Shown here piece after piece: positions 54,023-63,129 of a DNA stretch of 64,000 nt. The DNA lies in contig NZ_CP049037.1 in NCBI RefSeq assembly GCF_011040495.1, positions 2,728,001-2,792,000 of the forward strand, written 5' to 3'. The position numbers and the translations under genes are program-made. The DNA comes from Pseudohalocynthiibacter aestuariivivens (lineage in GTDB: Bacteria; Pseudomonadota; Alphaproteobacteria; Rhodobacterales; Rhodobacteraceae). A model generated the notes under the pieces. That model made no database searches, was not told where the DNA came from, and worked only from the letters and a program-made list of their open reading frames with translations. Position 1 is the first letter of the stretch, and every line of letters starts with the position of its first letter.

Positions 54023-54897
54023 ACCAGCAGGCTATGCACCTCGCTGCCTTTCTCCTCAAGCGTTTTGCGCATTTTTGCAAAGGCCGCTGCTTCCAGTTGG
54101 CGCACCCGCTCTTTGCTCAGGTTCAGCTCATCGCCCAGACTTTCCAATGTGCGCGGCTCGTCGCGCAGCTTGCGTTCGCGCACGATGAATCGCTCGCGCG
54201 CGTTCAGCTTGCCCATCGCCTGCGTCAGCCAATGGCGCAATGCGGCGTGATCATGGGCCTGTTCGACCTGCTCATCACCACGCGGGCCGTCATCCTCGAT
54301 CGTGTCGATCCACTCGCGGCCCTCGTCCTCGGCACTCTGCGTCGCGTTCAACGAAAAATCAGACCCCGATAACCGCCCCGACATCATCTCGACATCGCGC
54401 AGCGGCACGCCGACCTCGCGCGCGATCATCTCGCGCAGCTGATAGCCGTCCAGTTCCACACCGTCGGCCATCGCCTCGCGCTCCAGCCGGGCCTGCACCC
54501 GGCGCAGGTTGAAAAACAGTGATTTCTGCGACGATGTGCTGCCGGTGCGCACCATCGACCAGTTGCGCATCACGTAATCCTGTACGCTGGCCTTGATCCA
54601 CCAGACTGCATAGGTCGAAAACCGCACACCGCGATCAGGATCGAACTTGTCGGCGGCCTTCATCAGGCCCAGCCCCGCCTCTTGAATCAAATCATTCATC
54701 GGCGCGCCGTACCGGCGAAACTTCGACGCCATCGAAATCGCCAGTCGCATATAGGCGGTGATCAACCGATGCAGCGCCGCCTCGTCGCGGTGATCGCGCC
54801 ACGCATAGGCCAACGCCCGCTCGGTTTCGGCGTCCAGCAGTTCGGCCTTCATCGCCGTGCGGGTCATGGTGCGTCCGTCTTGCGTATCCTGTGCCAT
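54019..54897 (-). CDS. rpoH: RNA polymerase sigma factor RpoH (RpoH-II type)
   Basis: The 292-residue alternative sigma factor has region 2 ('HRLITAYMRLAISMASKFRRYG', 'NDLIQEAGLGLMKAADKFDPDRG', 'STYAVWWIKASVQDYVM') and the RpoH box 'QKSLFFNLRRVQARLE', then region 4 with the helix-turn-helix 'TLESLGDELNLSKERVRQLEA'. It should serve heat and oxidative stress genes, as does RpoH-II in Rhodobacter. I chose the ATG at 54897, preceded by GAGGGG; upstream in-frame codons lack ribosome sites. Confidence 0.9.
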   Translation of the reverse strand: MAQDTQDGRTMTRTAMKAELLDAETERALAYAWRDHRDEAALHRLITAYMRLAISMASKFRRYGAPMNDLIQEAGLGLMKAADKFDPDRGVRFSTYAVWWIKASVQDYVMRNWSMVRTGSTSSQKSLFFNLRRVQARLEREAMADGVELDGYQLREMIAREVGVPLRDVEMMSGRLSGSDFSLNATQSAEDEGREWIDTIEDDGPRGDEQVEQAHDHAALRHWLTQAMGKLNARERFIVRERKLRDEPRTLESLGDELNLSKERVRQLEAAAFAKMRKTLEEKGSEVHSLLV

Positions 54898-54999
54898 CGG
54901 TCCCCTCGACATGGCGGCGTTTTCGCGCGCGCCCTTTCTCAGTCTTTCACCGGATGGTAGGCAGGACAAATCAACCCGGATCAAAAAGAGTTCATCAAT

Positions 55000-55545
55000 A
55001 TGACCGCACAACGCGCCTTGGTCCTCGGTGGTTCCGCCTCGGGCAAATCAAATTTCGCCGAAGCACTGGCAACAGCCACTGGCAAGGATCGCATCTACAT
55101 TGCCACGGCACAGGTTTTTGATGCGGAAATGGCAGACAAGGTCGCGCGCCATCAGCAGATGCGCGGGCAGGGCTGGCACACGGTCGAGGCGCCGCTCGAT
55201 CTCGGTCCGGCGCTGGCAGAGGCGTGCGCCGATCAGGTCGTGCTGCTCGATTGCGCCACCATGTGGCTCAGCAATCATATGCTGGCCGAACATGATCTGG
55301 ACAGGGCAGAGGCGGCGCTGATGGCGGCGCTGGCCGACTGCGCCGCGCAGGTGATCATCGTGTCGAACGAACTGGGCCTGTCGGTGGTGCCGGACAACGT
55401 GCTGGCGCGACGGTTCCGCGACGCACAGGGGCGACTGAACCAGCGGCTCGCGGCGCAGGCCGATCTGGTCGCGCTGGTGATGGCTGGGTTGCCCATCGCC
55501 CTGAAAGGGACGCTGCCAGATGCCCTAAAAGGGACGCTACCGTGA
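55000..55545 (+). CDS. cobU: Adenosylcobinamide kinase / guanylyltransferase
   Basis: The 181-residue enzyme of the cobalamin lower-loop pathway has a Walker A motif 'LVLGGSASGKSNFAE', 'IYIATAQVFDAEM' and 'VLLDCATMWLSNHML'. The C-terminus carries an odd tandem: two 24-base units (55498-55521 and 55522-55545) each encoding ALKGTLP, which seems to be a recent duplication at the stop. The following phosphatase gene overlaps it as GTGA. Confidence 0.93.
   Translation: MTAQRALVLGGSASGKSNFAEALATATGKDRIYIATAQVFDAEMADKVARHQQMRGQGWHTVEAPLDLGPALAEACADQVVLLDCATMWLSNHMLAEHDLDRAEAALMAALADCAAQVIIVSNELGLSVVPDNVLARRFRDAQGRLNQRLAAQADLVALVMAGLPIALKGTLPDALKGTLP
55498..55545 (+). repeat. Two tandem 24-base units at the cobU 3' end
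   Basis: Units 55498-55521 and 55522-55545 differ at a few bases and both encode ALKGTLP. The second unit holds the stop codon and the GTG of the next gene. Confidence 0.85.
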
Positions 55546-56114
55546 GCCGCCTCTACTGGGTTCGCCACGGCCCGACCCATGCCAAATCAATGGTCGGCTG
55601 GTCCGATCTGCCCGCCGATCTCAGCGATACCGCCCTGATCGGGCGGCTCGACGCCTATTTGCCGCGGGATGCGCTGGTGGTGTCGTCGGACCTGATCCGC
55701 GCACGCACCACTGCCGACGCGATCCAGCAGGAGCGCACCCGCCTGCCGGATGATGCGGGCCTGCGCGAAATCCATTTCGGCGCGTGGGAACTGCTGGGCT
55801 TTGACGCGGTCGACGACCCGGACCATCTGCGCGCCTTCTGGGACAACCCCGGGGATATCCGCCCCCCCGGCGGCGAAAGCTGGCATGAGGTCAGCGCCCG
55901 CGTCAACGCCGCAGTCGTCCGTATATGTGCCGCCCATCCGGGGCGCGACATCATCGCCGTGGCCCATTTCGGCGCGATCCTGACACAGGTCCAGCAGGCC
56001 TTGCAGATCGACGCCTATCAGGCATTCGCCCACCGCATCGACAATCTGTCAGTCACCGTGATGCAGGCCGACGGCCCCGGCTGGCGGGCAGGGGCGATCA
56101 ATCACCTGCCGTGA
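55542..56114 (+). CDS. Histidine phosphatase family protein (possible alpha-ribazole phosphatase)
   Basis: The 190-residue phosphatase has the RHG motif ('LYWVRHGPTHAKS') and a C-terminal His ('IIAVAHFGAIL'). The GTG overlaps the cobU stop (GTGA), so a cobalamin role such as CobC alpha-ribazole phosphatase is likely from context. The sequence alone cannot tell it from other phosphoglycerate-mutase-like phosphatases. Confidence 0.78.
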   Translation: MSRLYWVRHGPTHAKSMVGWSDLPADLSDTALIGRLDAYLPRDALVVSSDLIRARTTADAIQQERTRLPDDAGLREIHFGAWELLGFDAVDDPDHLRAFWDNPGDIRPPGGESWHEVSARVNAAVVRICAAHPGRDIIAVAHFGAILTQVQQALQIDAYQAFAHRIDNLSVTVMQADGPGWRAGAINHLP

Positions 56115-56174
56115 TCGTGCTGCGCACAAAATTTTGTTGTGGTCACAGCGCCGCCTGCCGCTAATCTGCGCTGC

Positions 56175-57047
56175 ATGACATATGAACTCATCCTCGGCGA
56201 TTACGCCTATTCCAGCTGGTCGCTCCGCGCTTGGCTGTTGTTCGACCGCTTCGGCATTTCCCGCAACCTCACCCTGGTGGATTTCAGCCTTGGCTCGGTC
56301 CCCGACCAGATGCCCGGCTGGGCCCCGGCCAAAACCGTGCCCGCCCTGCGCACGTCCGACGGCGCGATCATCGGCGAATCCATCGCACTGGCCGAGGAAC
56401 TGGCCAGCCGCCACCCCGACCTGCCCCTGTGGCCGTCCGACCCCGCCGCCCGCGCCACTGCCCGCAGCCTCACGGCCGAAATGCACGCAGGCTTTGGCGC
56501 GCTGCGCAGCGATTGCCCGATGAACCTGCGCCGCGCCTATACCAACGTGACCCCCGCGGCGGCGGTCGAGGCCGATCTGCGCCGAATCGAAGTGATCTGG
56601 GATCACGCTCGCCAGACCTGCGCACCGTCCGGTCCGTGGCTCTGCGGCGATTACTCCATTGTCGACGCGTTTTACGCCCCTGTCGCCGCGCGCATCGCGG
56701 GATATGGCCTGCGCGTATCAGACAGCGCACAGGCTTACGTGGATGCTCATCTGAACGACCTGTCCTTTCGCCGATGGCGCGCGATGGGGCTGGTGCGCGG
56801 ACCCGACCTGAACCGGTACAAGATGGATCATGCCACCACCACATGGCCCGGTCCCACGCCAATCGCGGCGCGCGCGGTCGAGGATGGTACGCCAGAGAAC
56901 ACCGCCTGCCCCTATTCCGGTAAACCCATCACACATCTGATGGAGACGGACGGCCGCATCTTTGGCATGTGCAACCCGTTCTGCCGCGATAAAACCGTGG
57001 CCGACCCCGACGCATGGCCCGCCTTCACCACCATGCGCGATAGCTGA
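56175..57047 (+). CDS. Glutathione S-transferase with C-terminal Cys-rich tail
   Basis: The 290-residue protein has an N-terminal thioredoxin-like GST domain ('ELILGDYAYSSWSLRAWLLF', 'KTVPALRTSDGAIIGESIAL') and a helical second domain to about 230. The last 55 residues add 'CPYSGKPITHLMETDGRIF' and 'MCNPFCRDKT', with three cysteines that could bind a metal. This tail is not part of usual GSTs. I chose the ATG at 56175. Confidence 0.85.
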   Translation: MTYELILGDYAYSSWSLRAWLLFDRFGISRNLTLVDFSLGSVPDQMPGWAPAKTVPALRTSDGAIIGESIALAEELASRHPDLPLWPSDPAARATARSLTAEMHAGFGALRSDCPMNLRRAYTNVTPAAAVEADLRRIEVIWDHARQTCAPSGPWLCGDYSIVDAFYAPVAARIAGYGLRVSDSAQAYVDAHLNDLSFRRWRAMGLVRGPDLNRYKMDHATTTWPGPTPIAARAVEDGTPENTACPYSGKPITHLMETDGRIFGMCNPFCRDKTVADPDAWPAFTTMRDS

Positions 57048-57062
57048 CCACGACACCGCGCA

Positions 57063-57109
57063 TTAACCATTCCTAAATCCCTCCCGCCCTACCGTTAACC
57101 AAGATTGAC
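57063..57109 (+). promoter_or_regulatory. CtrA-like boxes upstream of the comM homologue
   Basis: TTAA-N7-TAAA at 57063-57077 misses the CtrA consensus TTAA-N7-TTAA by one base; TTAACC at 57095-57100 begins a weaker second copy (TTAA-N7-TGAC). They lie 20-66 bases before the ATG of the comM homologue, in a position suited to transcription control. CtrA controls comM in R. capsulatus, which supports the reading. Confidence 0.45.
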
Positions 57110-57128
57110 GCAAAACGGGGGGGCAGGG

Positions 57129-58643
57129 ATGGTCGCGCGCGCCTACACGGTCGCCTTCGAGGGTGTCGAGGCCAGACAGGTCGAGGTGCAATGCGCCGTC
57201 ACGCCCGGACTGCCCGCCTTCTCGGTGGTCGGCCTGCCGGACAAGGCCGTGAGCGAGGCCCGCGACCGGGTGCGCACCGCACTCAGCTCGATGGCCATCG
57301 CCCTGCCCAGCAAACGGATCACGATCAATCTCAGCCCCGCCGACATGCCAAAGGAAGGCAGCCATTTCGACCTGCCCATCGCGCTCGCGCTGCTCGCGGC
57401 GCTGGAAATCATTCCAAAGGACGCGGTCGAGGAAACCACATCGTTGGGCGAATTGTCGCTAGACGGCTCGCTGATCCCCGTTGTCGGCGCGCTACCCGCC
57501 GCCATGTCAGCCGCCGCAGAGGACCGCACGCTGCTCTGCCCGCGTTTATCCGGGGCAGAGGCCGCATGGGTCGGTGCCGCCCGCGTGATCGGCGCGGCCA
57601 ACCTTGCCGATGTCGTGCGCCACTATACCGGCCAGTCACCACTGCCCCCGGCTGAACCGGGCGAGGTGATCCAGCCCCCCGGCGGCCGCGACCTGCGCGA
57701 CGTCAAGGGGCAGGAACGCGCCAAACGCGCGCTGGAAATCGCCGCTGCCGGTCGCCATCACCTGCTACTGGTCGGCACACCCGGCTCGGGCAAATCCATG
57801 CTCGCCGCCCGTCTGCCCGGTATCCTGCCGCCACTGGACCCGCGCGAGGCGCTGGAAACCTCGATGATCCACTCGCTCGCCGGTCTGCTGGACGAGGGCG
57901 GTATCAACCGCACCCGCCCGTTTCGCGAGCCACACCATACCGCATCCATGGCCGCCATCGTGGGCGGCGGTCGCCGTGCCAGCCCCGGCGAAATCAGCCT
58001 CGCCCATAACGGCGTGCTCTTCATGGATGAATTTCCCGAATTCCCGCGCACCGTGCTCGAAACCCTGCGCCAGCCGATCGAAACAGGCGAAGTGATGATC
58101 GCCCGCGCCAACGCCCATATCACCTATCCCTGCCGTTTCATGCTGATCGCCGCCGCGAATCCGTGCAAATGCGGCTATCTCAGTGACCCGGCCCGCGCCT
58201 GTGCCCGCGCGCCTGCCTGCGGCGACGACTATCTGGGGCGGATCAGCGGCCCGCTGATGGACCGGATCGACCTGCGGGTAGAGGTGCCGCCCGTCGCCTT
58301 TACCGATCTCGATCTGCCCGCCGCGGGCGACAGTTCTGCCACTGTTGCGGCGCGGGTCATGACCGCCCGCACCCTACAGGCTGCGCGGTTCGATGGCGCG
58401 GACACCGCGCGGCTCAATGCCGATGCCGAAGGTGCGCTGCTGGATGAAATCGCCAGCCCGGACGCAGAGGGTCGCGCCCTGCTGCTAAAGGTGGCCGAAC
58501 GCTTTGGTCTGTCGGCGCGCGGCTATCACCGGGTACTGCGCGTGGCCCGTACCATTGCCGATCTGGATGGATCCCCAGAGGTCCGTCGCCCGCATATTGC
58601 CGAGGCCGTCAGCTACCGCATCACAGCCGCGAAAGAGATGTGA
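57129..58643 (+). CDS. comM: YifB/ComM family Mg-chelatase-like AAA ATPase
   Basis: The 504-residue protein has the N-terminal ChlI-like subdomain ('VEVQCAVTPGLPAFSVVGLPDKAV', 'INLSPADMPKEGSHFDLPIALALL'), an AAA domain with Walker A 'LVGTPGSGKSMLA' and Walker B 'NGVLFMDEFPEF', and a C-terminal Mg-chelatase-like part. ComM helicases promote branch migration when transforming DNA recombines. In R. capsulatus the homologue is needed for recipients of GTA DNA. I chose the ATG at 57129. Confidence 0.93.
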   Translation: MVARAYTVAFEGVEARQVEVQCAVTPGLPAFSVVGLPDKAVSEARDRVRTALSSMAIALPSKRITINLSPADMPKEGSHFDLPIALALLAALEIIPKDAVEETTSLGELSLDGSLIPVVGALPAAMSAAAEDRTLLCPRLSGAEAAWVGAARVIGAANLADVVRHYTGQSPLPPAEPGEVIQPPGGRDLRDVKGQERAKRALEIAAAGRHHLLLVGTPGSGKSMLAARLPGILPPLDPREALETSMIHSLAGLLDEGGINRTRPFREPHHTASMAAIVGGGRRASPGEISLAHNGVLFMDEFPEFPRTVLETLRQPIETGEVMIARANAHITYPCRFMLIAAANPCKCGYLSDPARACARAPACGDDYLGRISGPLMDRIDLRVEVPPVAFTDLDLPAAGDSSATVAARVMTARTLQAARFDGADTARLNADAEGALLDEIASPDAEGRALLLKVAERFGLSARGYHRVLRVARTIADLDGSPEVRRPHIAEAVSYRITAAKEM

Positions 58644-59526
58644 TCCAACCCGCCAGTTCCGCCAATGTCTGCCGCGCCTCGGGCAGAATCGTCTGGAACA
58701 GCGGCCAGACATGCGGCAGATCGCGCTCGACCAGACAGGTCACATCGACGCCCTGACCCATTAGATGCTCGGCCATACGGCGGCTGTCATCCAGCAAAAT
58801 CTCGGTATCGGCCACCGCCAGCCAGATTGGCGGCGCACCAAGGAACCCGGCAAAGAGCGGCGAGGCGATCGGGTCATCCGCCGGATGATCCCCCAGATAC
58901 ATGCCTGCCATGTCGCCGACGCGATCAGCAGGCAGGATAATCTCGGCCCGCGCATTGTCACGAATGCTGTCGCCGCTGAACGTCACATCGGTCAGTGGCG
59001 AAAATGCGAAACAACCCAGCGGTAGTGGCAGTCCCAGCGCGATGATCCGCGCCAACAGTGACAGGACCAGCCCACCCCCCGCGCTGTCGCCGCCGATGAT
59101 CACCCCGCCGGGATGATCCATCACGGCGCGATACGCACTCAGCGCATCCTCTGGCGCGGCGGGGAACGGATGTTCAGGTGCCAGCCGATAGCGCGGCAGC
59201 ACCGCGCGCAGCCCGGTCAGGGAGGACAGCCGCGCCAACATCGCCTTATGCGTGTCCGGAGAACCAAAGACATAGCCACCGCCATGAAAATACAGGATCA
59301 CCGGCCCGTCGCGCTGCACCTTCGGCGTCACCTCGACACCCGAGAGCGCGACATCGCCGCTGCCAACGTTCAGATCGCGGTATTGGGTGTCCGCCACGGC
59401 GCGAAAGAAAATCTTCGCCTTCAGCTCGAAACTGCGCCGCAATTTCACCGGATCCTGCGCCCGCGCCAGATGGCGTTTCTCTGTCAGGCGCAGATAGGGA
59501 CGCAGAATCCCGAGGCGCCGGCTCAC
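58621..59526 (-). CDS. Alpha/beta hydrolase (hormone-sensitive lipase family)
   Basis: The 301-residue esterase has the HSL-type oxyanion motif '[13 protein letters not shown]', the nucleophile motif '[12 protein letters not shown]', an Asp in '[12 protein letters not shown]' and a C-terminal His ('LPHVWPLF'). It should cleave short or medium acyl esters. It starts with GTG, whose GTGA overlaps the gshB stop, and its 3' end overlaps that of comM by 23 bases. Confidence 0.88.
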   Translation of the reverse strand: MSRRLGILRPYLRLTEKRHLARAQDPVKLRRSFELKAKIFFRAVADTQYRDLNVGSGDVALSGVEVTPKVQRDGPVILYFHGGGYVFGSPDTHKAMLARLSSLTGLRAVLPRYRLAPEHPFPAAPEDALSAYRAVMDHPGGVIIGGDSAGGGLVLSLLARIIALGLPLPLGCFAFSPLTDVTFSGDSIRDNARAEIILPADRVGDMAGMYLGDHPADDPIASPLFAGFLGAPPIWLAVADTEILLDDSRRMAEHLMGQGVDVTCLVERDLPHVWPLFQTILPEARQTLAELAGWITSLSRL

Positions 59527-60458
59527 GCGCGCTTGGCCTCGATGGCCTCCCAGATCTTCGCGGCGATGTTCACATTGTCGAACCGCTCCAGTTCCTGAAT
59601 GCCGGTGGGCGAGGTCACGTTGATTTCGGTCAGATAGTCGCCGATCACATCGATTCCGACGAAAACCTGCCCCTTTTCACGCAAGAGTGGCCCAATCCGG
59701 TCGCAAATCTCGCGGTCGCGGTCTGTCAGCGCGACCTTCTCGGGCCGTCCGCCCACATGCATGTTCGATCGCGTCTCGCCCTTGGCGGGCACCCGGTTGA
59801 TTGCGCCGACCGGCGCACCATCGACGAGGATCACGCGCTTGTCGCCCTTGGCCACGTCAGGCAGGAATTTCTGCACGATCAGCGGCTCGCGGCTAAATCC
59901 GGTAAAAAGCTCGTGCAGCGACGTCAGATTGCGATCCGCCTGCGTCAGTAGGAAAACACCCGCGCCGCCATTGCCATAGAGCGGCTTGAGGATAACATCG
60001 CCGTGCCGGTCCTTGAACGCCCGGATGGTGGCGATATCACGCGCGATGGTGGTGGGCGGCATCAGGTCTGGAAAATCGAGAATCAACAGCTTTTCCGGAA
60101 AATTCCGTACCCAGAACGGATCATTGACCACCAATGTGCCCGGTGCCAGCCGGTCCAGCAGATGCGTCGTGGTGATATAGAACATATCAAACGGCGGATC
60201 CTGACGCAGCCAGACCACATCGAAATCCGCCAGATCAACCACGGTCTCTTCTCCGAGGATCGCATGATCGCCCTCTACGCGCTGCACCCGTAGCGATCGG
60301 CCCCGCGCCGTGATGCGCCCCTCGTCATAGGCGAGGTTCTCGGGCGTGTAGTAAAACAACTCATGCCCACGCGCCTGCGCCTCTTCGGCCAGACGAAAGC
60401 TGCTGTCGGCATTGATATTGATCGGCCCGATCGGGTCCATCTGAAAGGCGATTTTCAT
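59523..60458 (-). CDS. gshB: Glutathione synthase
   Basis: The 311-residue ATP-grasp enzyme joins glycine to gamma-glutamylcysteine. Seen are '[19 protein letters not shown]', '[20 protein letters not shown]', the ATP-grasp '[17 protein letters not shown]' and '[19 protein letters not shown]'. I chose the ATG at 60458; a longer frame adds an unrelated N-terminus. Confidence 0.96.
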   Translation of the reverse strand: MKIAFQMDPIGPININADSSFRLAEEAQARGHELFYYTPENLAYDEGRITARGRSLRVQRVEGDHAILGEETVVDLADFDVVWLRQDPPFDMFYITTTHLLDRLAPGTLVVNDPFWVRNFPEKLLILDFPDLMPPTTIARDIATIRAFKDRHGDVILKPLYGNGGAGVFLLTQADRNLTSLHELFTGFSREPLIVQKFLPDVAKGDKRVILVDGAPVGAINRVPAKGETRSNMHVGGRPEKVALTDRDREICDRIGPLLREKGQVFVGIDVIGDYLTEINVTSPTGIQELERFDNVNIAAKIWEAIEAKRA

Positions 60459-60536
60459 GGCGAGCGGCCCCTTGGGATGTTGCGCCGCCATTACATGCGC
60501 TACCTGCGCGCGCTGTGCAAACCGGAAATGTGCAGA

Positions 60537-60950
60537 TCAGATATGCGACAGCGCCCCTTCCATCACATCACAGTGACCGGTGCCATCGACCGTCACCAGA
60601 TCGAACCTCACATCGCTGAGTTGCCCATTTGGCTGCTGGCCGAGGAATTCTGCCGCCGCCGCATGAATGCGTCGCATCTGTGCCCGGCGCAGGCTGGCGC
60701 GGGCCGCATCATGGCTGCGGGCCTGCTTTACTTCTGCAACGACGATCACATCCCCGTCCCGCAGGATCAGGTCGATTTCGCCACCCTGACCGCGCCAGCG
60801 CCGCTCTAGCAACACAAGGCCCGCTTCGTCATAGATGCGCGCGGCGATATCCTCGGCGGCCGCGCCTGATTGCCACGCGCGGGCACCACGGTCGCGGCGG
60901 GTCTGCAAGGCCGTGGATGGCAGTGCCGCAATATCCACATGATAGGTCAT
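60537..60950 (-). CDS. YraN family protein (UPF0102)
   Basis: The 137-residue protein has the endonuclease-like core 'GLVLLERRWRGQGGEIDLILRDGDVIVVAEVKQA', with the Glu/Asp-ExK residues of the restriction-endonuclease fold. It commonly lies beside rsmI. AAGGA lies 6 bases before the ATG at 60950. Its role may be in DNA repair or processing, not established. Confidence 0.88.
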   Translation of the reverse strand: MTYHVDIAALPSTALQTRRDRGARAWQSGAAAEDIAARIYDEAGLVLLERRWRGQGGEIDLILRDGDVIVVAEVKQARSHDAARASLRRAQMRRIHAAAAEFLGQQPNGQLSDVRFDLVTVDGTGHCDVMEGALSHI

Positions 60951-60966
60951 GTCCGGTCCTTCCCGT

Positions 60967-61857
60967 CTATGTACCGCTGCCTGTTTCATCCGATTCGGTG
61001 TCACCGGCCAGCTTCAGCGCCATTTGATACACCTGACGTCGTTTCAGCCCCAGCGCCTGCGAAACAGTGTCGGCGGCATCGCGCACCGACATCTGTGCCA
61101 GTGCGTCCTGCAACATCTCTTCTATCTCAGAAGAGCTAATACTTTGCGAAGATGCCCGATCCACCAGCACCACCATTTCACCCTTGCGCGGATGAGCGGC
61201 CGCCTCTTCGGCCAGCGTGTCCAGCGTACCGCGCTGAACCTCCTCGAATTTCTTGGTCAATTCACGCGCCAGCGCCGCCGGGCGCGACCCACCCAGCACG
61301 GTGGCCGCATCGCGCAACATCGCGGCAATCCGCTTTGGCGATTCGTAAAACACCAAAGTTGCGGGCACGTCCACCAGCGCCGACAACGCGGATTTTCGCT
61401 GAGACGCGGTATTTGGCAAAAAACCCGCGAACAAGAAGCGATCCGTCGGCAAACCCGACAGCGTCAGCGCGGTAATCACCGCCGATGGCCCCGGAGCAGA
61501 GGTCAGCGGCATCCCTTCGGCAATCGCCGCCCGCGCCAGATCGAACCCCGGATCGGCCACCATTGGCGTCCCGGCCTCGGACGCATAAACCACTGATTTT
61601 CCGCCGCTAATCTCGGCCATCAACCGGGGCCGCACCCGTGCACCATTGTGATCGTGGTAGGCCAGCAGCGGTCGATCCCCCAGCGCGATCCCGTGAATCT
61701 CCATCAGCTTGCGCAGGCTGCGGGTGTCTTCGGCGGCGATCACATCGGCGCTGGCCAGAATATCCAGCGTGCGCAACGTAATGTCGCGCGCGGCCCCGAT
61801 GGGCGTCGCCACAAGATAGAGCCCGGGCTCCAGTTTCCGCTCAACCTGTTTAACCAC
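60967..61857 (-). CDS. rsmI: 16S rRNA 2'-O-ribose C1402 methyltransferase
   Basis: The 296-residue SAM-dependent enzyme methylates C1402 of 16S rRNA. It has the tetrapyrrole-methylase fold: 'GLYLVATPIGAARDITLR', 'AEDTRSLRKLMEIHGI', 'YASEAGTPMVADPGFDL' and 'SAPGPSAVITALTLSGLPTDRF'. It starts with GTG and is divergent from the LpoA-like gene. Confidence 0.95.
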   Translation of the reverse strand: MVKQVERKLEPGLYLVATPIGAARDITLRTLDILASADVIAAEDTRSLRKLMEIHGIALGDRPLLAYHDHNGARVRPRLMAEISGGKSVVYASEAGTPMVADPGFDLARAAIAEGMPLTSAPGPSAVITALTLSGLPTDRFLFAGFLPNTASQRKSALSALVDVPATLVFYESPKRIAAMLRDAATVLGGSRPAALARELTKKFEEVQRGTLDTLAEEAAAHPRKGEMVVLVDRASSQSISSSEIEEMLQDALAQMSVRDAADTVSQALGLKRRQVYQMALKLAGDTESDETGSGT

Positions 61858-61944
61858 TGGACCCGACCCACATGACGTTTATTATCCTAATCGAACTGCG
61901 GCGGCCCGCCGGGCCTGCCCGCCATCACGGAGTGAGATACCCCA

Positions 61945-63129
61945 ATGTTTTCTGTTTTGCCATCCGCGCGCAAGGTGCTGAACCTGATTGTCCTGCTGAT
62001 CGGGGGGCTGTTGATCGCCGCCTGTCAGCCGGTCTCGATGGGTGGCGGGGGCAATAGCGGCCCGTCCATCGACCCCGGCGCGCCGGTGGCGGTGGCGCTC
62101 TTGGTGCCGCACGGCTCTGCCAATGCCCAAGAGGCGGCACTGGCCAAGGATCTGGAAAGCGCCGCGCGACTGGCCGTTGCCGACCTCCAAGGGGTCAAGA
62201 TCGACCTGCGCGTTTACGGCACCGCCGGGCAGGCGGGACAGGCGCAACAGGCCGCATTGAACGCAGTCGGCGACGGGGCAAAGATCATTATCGGCCCGCT
62301 GCATGCCGAATCGGCCAATGCCGTCGCCGTTGCTGTGGCCAACAAAGGCGTGAATGTGCTGGCCTTCTCGAACAACGCCTCTATCGCGGGCGGCAACCTC
62401 TTCGTACTGGGCCAGACCTTTGACGATACCGCGCGCCGCCTGACAAAATACGCCACCCGTCAGGGCAAGAGCCGCATCCTGACCGTGCATTCCAGTAATC
62501 TCGCCGGCCAGTTGGGCCGCGAGGCCATCGCCAAGGCCGCGGCCGCATCCGGTGCCACGGTCGTTGGCAACGTGCCTTATGATTTCTCGCAGCAGGGCGT
62601 CGTGTCGGCTGTACCGGTCATCGCGTCGAACGTTCGCAGCACCAGCGCCGATGCCATTTTCCTGACAGCAAACACCGCCGGCGCGCTGCCGCTCTTTTCC
62701 CAGATGCTGCCGGAAAACGGGCTTGCTCCGACCGACATCCAGTATATCGGCCTGACCCGTTGGGACAAACCGCCCCAGACGCTGGACTTGCCCGGCGTGC
62801 AGGGCGGGTGGTTCGCAATGCCTGACCCACAGAAATCCCAGAGCTTCGAAAGCCGCTTTCACGCCGCCAATGGCAAGTTTCCCCACGCCATCGCAGGTCT
62901 GGCCTATGACGGTGTCGCCGCCATCGGCGCGCTGGCCAAACGGGGCGGCAAGGACGCGCTGAGCCGTGCCAGCCTGACCCAAAGTGCCGGGTATCAGGGC
63001 ACCGGTGGCGTCTTTCGCCTGATGCCAGATGGCACCAACCAGCGCGGTCTGGCTGTCGCCACGATCCGGGACAAGAAATTGGTAATTCTCGAAGCCGCGC
63101 CCAAAGGCTTTGGCGGAGCCGGGTTCTGA
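61945..63129 (+). CDS. LpoA-like lipoprotein (penicillin-binding protein activator)
   Basis: The 394-residue protein has a lipoprotein signal with lipobox ('GGLLIAACQ', cysteine near residue 27) and a periplasmic-binding-protein fold ('VAVALLVPHGSANAQEAALAKDLESAARLAV', 'IIIGPLHAESANAV'), as in the LpoA/Leu-Ile-Val-binding family. LpoA activates PBP1a in E. coli. The ORF ends as CTGA overlapping a possible glnD start. Confidence 0.82.
   Translation: MFSVLPSARKVLNLIVLLIGGLLIAACQPVSMGGGGNSGPSIDPGAPVAVALLVPHGSANAQEAALAKDLESAARLAVADLQGVKIDLRVYGTAGQAGQAQQAALNAVGDGAKIIIGPLHAESANAVAVAVANKGVNVLAFSNNASIAGGNLFVLGQTFDDTARRLTKYATRQGKSRILTVHSSNLAGQLGREAIAKAAAASGATVVGNVPYDFSQQGVVSAVPVIASNVRSTSADAIFLTANTAGALPLFSQMLPENGLAPTDIQYIGLTRWDKPPQTLDLPGVQGGWFAMPDPQKSQSFESRFHAANGKFPHAIAGLAYDGVAAIGALAKRGGKDALSRASLTQSAGYQGTGGVFRLMPDGTNQRGLAVATIRDKKLVILEAAPKGFGGAGF

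Noticed and set aside
56126..56137. 12-base palindrome ACAAAATTTTGT between the phosphatase and GST genes
   Set aside because: It is short and AT-rich with no arms beyond 12 bases; chance or part of a promoter, no claim made.
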